Origin: Arthrobacter sp. zg-Y820
Lineage (GTDB): Bacteria; Actinomycetota; Actinomycetes; Actinomycetales; Micrococcaceae
DNA length: 64,000 bases
NCBI RefSeq assembly: GCF_030142155.1
Contig: NZ_CP126247.1
Coordinates: forward strand, 3,410,001 to 3,474,000
Reading direction: 5' to 3'
Shown here: piece after piece, positions 61,262 to 64,000 of the stretch
Position numbering within the stretch: position 1 is the stretch's first letter
How the letters are laid out: each line of letters opens with the position of its first letter
Program-made: the position numbers and the translations under genes
Notes under the pieces: generated by a model
The model's input: the letters and a program-made list of their open reading frames with translations, nothing else
Told to the model about the DNA's origin: nothing
Databases searched by the model: none

Positions 61262-62083
61262 TCAGCGGCGGACCGGCGGGGCCTCGCCGTCGGCTTCGGG
61301 TCGTTTTCGGCGGAAGGAGCGAAGGCCCGGAACCCGGTTGAAGCGGGGCCGCGGCCACCCCTGTTCCTTCTTTCGGCCGCCCCTGCGTCCCGCCGCTTCC
61401 CCGGGCAAATCCCCCACCACGGAGCCTGCCCCGCGCGGGCGGCGGGTCAGGCGGACGCTCCACTCCCCCGGTGCCGGCAGCCGCCAGCCGCGGCGCCGGG
61501 CCACGGTGCAGACGACGGCGGCCGTCACGATGGCCATGCCCATTCCGAGGTTCGGCAAACCGAGGTGATACAGGATCACCATTTCCACGGAAGCGATCAG
61601 GGCGCCGGTGGCGTAGAGCGTGTTCCCGCCGAAGATGGCCGGCACCCGGCCAACCACGATGTCGCGGATCATGCCGCCGCCCACCGCCGTGGCCATGCCG
61701 ATCAGGATCGCCGGGAGCCACTCCAGATCGACCGCCAGGGCCTTGGACGTGCCGGTGGCCGCCCAGCAGCCCAGGGCGAAGGCATCGATGACGATCAAAA
61801 ACCGGTTGGCCCATTTGCCCCGAAGCTCAATCAGATAGGCGATGAACGCGCCGGCGATGGCGACGATCAGATAGGCGGGGTTGGTCAGTGCCACCGGCGT
61901 TCCGACCTGCAGCAGGGTGTCGCGCAGGACACCGCCGCCCAGTGCGGAGGTCAGCGCCAGGACCAGGAACCCGATGGGATCCATGCGCAGCTGCCGGGCC
62001 ACGGCACCGCCGAGCACGCCGTTTGCCAGCACTCCGGCCAGATCAACGACGTCGAAGACGGCTCCCGGATCGAAATTCTCCAC
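61262..62083 (-). CDS. Trimeric intracellular cation channel-like membrane protein (UPF0126)
   Basis: 273 residues with about seven membrane helices. The twice-repeated signature GGGVLRDTLL and GGGMIRDIVVGRVPAIFGG identifies the YadS/YicG/TRIC-type family, which includes bacterial cation channels. The C-terminal ~60 residues are Arg/Pro-rich and hydrophilic. The GTG start at 62083 has GGGAG 4 bases upstream. The SRPBCC gene lies 81 bp upstream on the same strand. Confidence 0.9.
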   Translation of the reverse strand: MENFDPGAVFDVVDLAGVLANGVLGGAVARQLRMDPIGFLVLALTSALGGGVLRDTLLQVGTPVALTNPAYLIVAIAGAFIAYLIELRGKWANRFLIVIDAFALGCWAATGTSKALAVDLEWLPAILIGMATAVGGGMIRDIVVGRVPAIFGGNTLYATGALIASVEMVILYHLGLPNLGMGMAIVTAAVVCTVARRRGWRLPAPGEWSVRLTRRPRGAGSVVGDLPGEAAGRRGGRKKEQGWPRPRFNRVPGLRSFRRKRPEADGEAPPVRR

Positions 62084-62164
62084 GTCGCTCCCGGTGCTCG
62101 ATTATTGCCGTGTTTCCGGCGTCCATTCTAGCCGTGGCGGCGGCTGGCGCGTCGCCTGCGGCGG

Positions 62165-62605
62165 CTACTTCGCCGAGAAGTGGGCGGCCAGCTTCTCCAG
62201 GGTCTGTTCCAGGTTTGCCGGATGCCGGCGGGTGACACCCGTGATGCGGTACATGACGCGGTGGCGGACGTTCCGCGCATCCCACTGTTCGGTCACCAGG
62301 GTGCCGCCGTCCGCGGGCTCGAGGAGGTACCGCCAGACATGGCCGCCGGAGTGGCGCCAGGCAATCCGGCGGCCTTCCTCGAACTCGGTCACCGTGTTGC
62401 TGATCTTGTAGGGCACACCCATCTTCATGTCCATCCCGAACCGGGCTCCGGGCGCCAGGCGATCTGGGCCGCTGGGATGCGCCGCGCGGACCGTGCCCGA
62501 TCCGTCGATGACGCTGTGCATGGCCGGGCGGGCGAGCAGATCGAACACGGCATCCGGTGAAGCGGACACCAGCCGGTCGCGGGAAATCAAATAGGGACTG
62601 TTCAT
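62165..62605 (-). CDS. SRPBCC-family protein
   Basis: 146 residues with a START/Bet v1-like fold: LISRDRLVSASPDAVFDLLARPAMHSVIDGSGTVRAAHP, then FGMDMKMGVPYKISNTVTEFEEGRRIAWRHSGGHVWRYLLEPADGGTLVTEQWD. Such proteins bind hydrophobic ligands. The start is ATG at 62605, with TACACT 6 bases upstream, so it is probably leaderless; an extension to 62674 has no support. Confidence 0.88.
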   Translation of the reverse strand: MNSPYLISRDRLVSASPDAVFDLLARPAMHSVIDGSGTVRAAHPSGPDRLAPGARFGMDMKMGVPYKISNTVTEFEEGRRIAWRHSGGHVWRYLLEPADGGTLVTEQWDARNVRHRVMYRITGVTRRHPANLEQTLEKLAAHFSAK

Positions 62606-62680
62606 CGGCCCAGTGTAATGGCGGGTTGATCCGGGCCGCGGCGGCACCAGAACCGCGCCCGCCGCGAGCTGCACGGTGAG

Positions 62681-63364
62681 CTAGAACGTCCGCTGATAGG
62701 TCCACGCGGTTCCGTCACGGACCAGCCGGTGCCGGCGGAAGGGTTCCGCGGCCGTGTCAGCTCCCGGGTATTCAGCGTCGCCCTGCCACACCATGACAGG
62801 AGGCACCTGCCCGGGCAGCTGGCGGGTTACATACGTTTCGGGAACGGCTGCCGCAGCGCCGGCCAGCGCCTCGGCCACATTCTTCCGGTCCAGCAGCCCG
62901 TGCAGGGTGACCCAGGTGGGCGGCACCAGGTCCATCGTCCCCTCGGTGCTCCGGCGCAGCGCTTCCGCCGGTGACAGCCAGACGGCGTCGACGTGTTCTT
63001 CCGGGCTGAGCCGGATATTCCCGGCGGGGGCCGCAGCCACGAAGAACTCAGTTTTCCAGCGGCGCGGGGCTTCCGGCGGCGGCACCCAGCAGGACAACCG
63101 CACCAGTTCCTCCGGCGCCAGCACCAACCCGGTTTCCTCAGCCGTTTCCCGCACGCCCGCCCGGCGGGCGGCAGCCACTTCGGCGTCGTCGTTCTCCGTT
63201 GGCTCCGCGGCGTCGGACGGGTCCACCACTCCGCCGGGAAAGACCCAGGCGCCGGCGAAGGAACCCCGGTGGCGGGGGCGTTCAAGCAGCAGCACCTGCA
63301 GGCCGGCCGGGGCATCGCGCAGCAGCACCACTGTGGCGGCCGTACCGTGCAGCATGCCGGGCAT
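62681..63364 (-). CDS. NUDIX hydrolase
   Basis: 227 residues. The Nudix box begins with GGVVDPSDAAE after WVFPGG and ends with RETAEETGL at residues 72-80, with a ~15-residue insertion between. It probably hydrolyses a nucleoside diphosphate linked to another group, or is a CoA-type pyrophosphatase; the substrate is unknown. The start is ATG at 63364, or ATG at 63355 nine bases on. It is divergent from the GyrI-like gene. Confidence 0.88.
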   Translation of the reverse strand: MPGMLHGTAATVVLLRDAPAGLQVLLLERPRHRGSFAGAWVFPGGVVDPSDAAEPTENDDAEVAAARRAGVRETAEETGLVLAPEELVRLSCWVPPPEAPRRWKTEFFVAAAPAGNIRLSPEEHVDAVWLSPAEALRRSTEGTMDLVPPTWVTLHGLLDRKNVAEALAGAAAAVPETYVTRQLPGQVPPVMVWQGDAEYPGADTAAEPFRRHRLVRDGTAWTYQRTF

Positions 63365-63500
63365 CCATTCGTGAGGAAATGTCGTGCAGGGATCCGTTCC
63401 CCCAAGAGGATGGTAGCCGTTTGGTTCGGGGCGGTAGCCGTCGGCACGCTGGCCGACCTACGCTGAGGACCGAGGTGGCGGCGGTTTCCAAGGGCGGTGC

Positions 63501-64000
63501 ATGACAGTGGAGAAGTTCGAATTCAGGAAGGCCTATCCGGAGCTGTACGCTCCGAAAGCCGGTGATTTCGTCCTCGTGGAGGTTCCGCCGCTGCAGTACC
63601 TGGCATATGACGGCAGCGGGGATCCCAACACGTCCGAGGAGTATGTCTCCGCCCTGGAATGCCTCTACCCCACGGCGTATGCCGTGAAGTTCGCGTCCAA
63701 AAAGGACCTGGACCGCGACTTCACCGTGGGCCCGTTGGAGGGCCAATGGCGGGCCGACGACATGGAGGCGTTCACCCGCGGCGCCAAGGATGAGTGGGAC
63801 TGGACGATGCTGGTTGCCCAGCCGGCGTGGATCACCCGGGACATGGTGCGGGCGGCGGTCACTGCGGTGCAGCAGAAAAAAGGCCTGCCCGGGCTGGACC
63901 GGCTGCGGCTGGTCACCCTTGACGAAGGCACCTCGGTGCAGATTCTGTACATCGGTGCCTATGACGCCGAAGGCCCCGTGCTTGAGCGGCTGCACCACCA
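63501..64000 (+). CDS. GyrI-like small-molecule-binding protein, C-terminus outside window
   Basis: 166 complete codons are visible. The sequence AGDFVLVEVPPLQYLAYDGSGDPNTSEEYVSALECLYPTAYAVKF and WRADDMEAFTRGAKDEWDWTMLVAQPAWIT match the GyrI-like/AraC-effector domain family, common as stand-alone actinobacterial proteins that bind hydrophobic molecules. The start is ATG at 63501, with AAGGG 7 bases upstream. The stop is beyond the right edge. Confidence 0.85.
   Translation, partial: MTVEKFEFRKAYPELYAPKAGDFVLVEVPPLQYLAYDGSGDPNTSEEYVSALECLYPTAYAVKFASKKDLDRDFTVGPLEGQWRADDMEAFTRGAKDEWDWTMLVAQPAWITRDMVRAAVTAVQQKKGLPGLDRLRLVTLDEGTSVQILYIGAYDAEGPVLERLHH

Overview
The window is high-GC DNA with the gene content and style of an actinobacterium of the Micrococcaceae, most like Arthrobacter. 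This rests on protein families, a DtxR/IdeR-type iron box, GTG/TTG starts, 4-bp stop/start overlaps and many apparently leaderless ATG starts. It looks chromosomal. I saw no rRNA, tRNA, CRISPR array, insertion sequence or prophage, and no clear GC island. The nearest thing to a scar is a truncated abgT transporter gene near 52.1-52.5 kb.

Layout. 1-4.4 kb: iron-siderophore uptake operon on the minus strand (two permeases, ATPase, siderophore-interacting reductase cut by the window edge) behind an IdeR-type box. Its likely binding lipoprotein stands alone at 12.3-13.3 kb behind a second box. 4.4-12.1 kb: glutathionyl-hydroquinone-reductase-like protein, epimerase, thioredoxin-reductase-like flavoprotein, amino acid permease, YihY/BrkB membrane protein, PRC-barrel protein and MscS channel. 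13.5-20 kb: Rieske protein and MarR regulator, then a plus-strand run of lipid or hydroxy-acid catabolism genes (large acyl-CoA dehydrogenase, SDR, ACAD10/11-like dehydrogenase, APH-like kinase). 20-25.3 kb: OFA-type MFS transporter with a 36-residue partner protein, a giant heptad-repeat membrane protein, a DHFR-fold protein and a hotdog thioesterase; two intergenic regions here share a TetR-like palindrome. 25.6-29.8 kb: two unknown single-pass proteins, an SMP-30-like lipoprotein and small membrane proteins. 29.8-34.2 kb: M20 amidohydrolase and a three-gene EspC-like / DUF1023 hydrolase / lipoprotein operon. 34.2-38.7 kb: two-component system and a NatAB-type ABC exporter. 38.7-43.2 kb: 4-alpha-glucanotransferase, DUF6221, two tandem paralogous small proteins, a divergent SDR with a hexanucleotide repeat upstream, and a small basic protein. 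43.5-48.1 kb: PutA with a divergent LysR regulator. 48.2-53.3 kb: PRC/DUF2382 protein, FadD, ATP-grasp enzyme, abgT remnant, SDR. 53.5-64 kb: phosphoribosyltransferase, HdeD-like protein, ammonium transporter, pyruvate-oxidase-like enzyme, DHFR-fold protein, GtrA, succinate-semialdehyde dehydrogenase, TRIC-like channel, SRPBCC protein, NUDIX hydrolase and a GyrI-like protein cut by the right edge.

The genes describe a soil heterotroph: iron scavenging, proline, fatty-acid and hydroxy-acid catabolism, ammonium uptake, envelope maintenance and stress genes. I see no convincing single new system. The strongest candidates for something underdescribed are the split ACAD10/11-type operon, the MFS microprotein pair, the heptad-repeat protein that shares an operator-like site with a thioesterase, the EspC/DUF1023/lipoprotein cassette and the tandem small-protein pair.
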